Shown here: one piece after another, positions 38,050 to 38,342 of the stretch | Layout: each line of letters begins with the position of its first letter | Numbering within the stretch: position 1 is the first letter of the stretch | DNA from: an uncultured Loktanella sp. | Lineage (GTDB): Bacteria; Pseudomonadota; Alphaproteobacteria; Rhodobacterales; Rhodobacteraceae | Length of the DNA stretch: 38,342 bases | Direction of reading: 5' to 3' | NCBI GenBank assembly: GCA_913061335.1 | Contig: CAJXTP010000002.1 | Coordinates: forward strand, 1-38,342 | Position numbers and translations under genes: made by a program | The notes under the pieces: generated by a model | Database searches by the model: none | The model's input: the letters and a program-made list of their open reading frames with translations, nothing else | What the model was told of the DNA's origin: nothing

Positions 38050-38295
38050 TTATTTTTTTTCGTTTCCTTTCAGGTCGTTAGTGACTAATATTGTCCCACC
38101 CTTCACCACGGGTGGGGAAAGTGGGACACTTTTGTTCTCTGTTTGACCTCCAGACATGCGTCGTAAGGCGCTTTCGGCGCGGGTCTTTTGACTTGCCGCA
38201 CGGGTATAGCGTGTCACCTCTTTGGATGTGCGGTGTCCTGTGATCGCCATAATCTCTTGTTCGGTGCAGCCCAGCTCAGCGAGTCGGGCAGCCGC
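38050..38295 (-). CDS. Tyrosine recombinase/integrase, C-terminal fragment (5' end off contig)
   Basis: AAARLAELGCTEQEIMAITGHRTSKEVTRYTRAASQKTRAESALRRM: phage-integrase C-terminal motif with GHR and catalytic-region Tyr. The MYKRQ start in the ORF track is adapter-derived. Confidence 0.9.
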   Translation of the reverse strand, partial: AAARLAELGCTEQEIMAITGHRTSKEVTRYTRAASQKTRAESALRRMSGGQTENKSVPLSPPVVKGGTILVTNDLKGNEKK

Positions 38296-38342
38296 CTGTC
38301 TCTTATACACATCTCCGAGCCCACGAGACCTCTCTACATCTC
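38296..38342. other. Nextera transposase adapter with i7 index, reverse complement (library artefact)
   Basis: ctgtctcttatacacatctccgagcccacgagac-ctctctac-atctc, reverse complement of the left-end adapter and same index. Confidence 0.98.

Overview
The window looks like a chromosomal contig from an alphaproteobacterium, most likely a Rhodobacteraceae / Roseobacter-group organism (inferred from protein families and gene order; no search was run). Most of it is ordinary core genome: nucleoside salvage (deoB-add-upp), a fatty-acid beta-oxidation block (acyl-CoA ligase, FadJ-like, thiolase, DmdC-like dehydrogenase, two LiuR-like MerR regulators), paired thioesterases plus a MATE pump, pyrD, a 5'-nucleotidase, a hybrid histidine kinase, an SRAP protein, an ABC exporter, another acyl-CoA synthetase, and a murA-DUF2948-hisD-UPF0262-LMWP-infA-maf-rng-yacG cluster. 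There are three intact tRNAs: Gly-TCC, Thr-GGT and Phe-GAA. Both contig ends are artefactual: Nextera transposase/i7 adapter sequence occupies 1-49 and 38296-38342. Next to the left adapter, a second, divergent deoB fragment lies head-to-head with the real deoB across a 19-bp inverted repeat, which is best explained as a chimera. The accessory parts are (a) a decayed IS3 element at about 30.1-30.8 kb, followed by a partial tRNA-Thr copy and cctactaa repeats at 31.24-31.39 kb, and (b) the C-terminal end of a tyrosine recombinase abutting tRNA-Phe at the right end, probably the edge of a tRNA-integrated island that continues off the contig. I found no CRISPR array, recognisable defence locus or convincing new multi-gene system. 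The most useful leads are the tRNA-Thr scar, a LiuR-type operator, a candidate structured RNA near 12.95-13.05 kb, an unlisted 49-aa ORF before murA, and the junction where a short RNase E/G ends and yacG begins.
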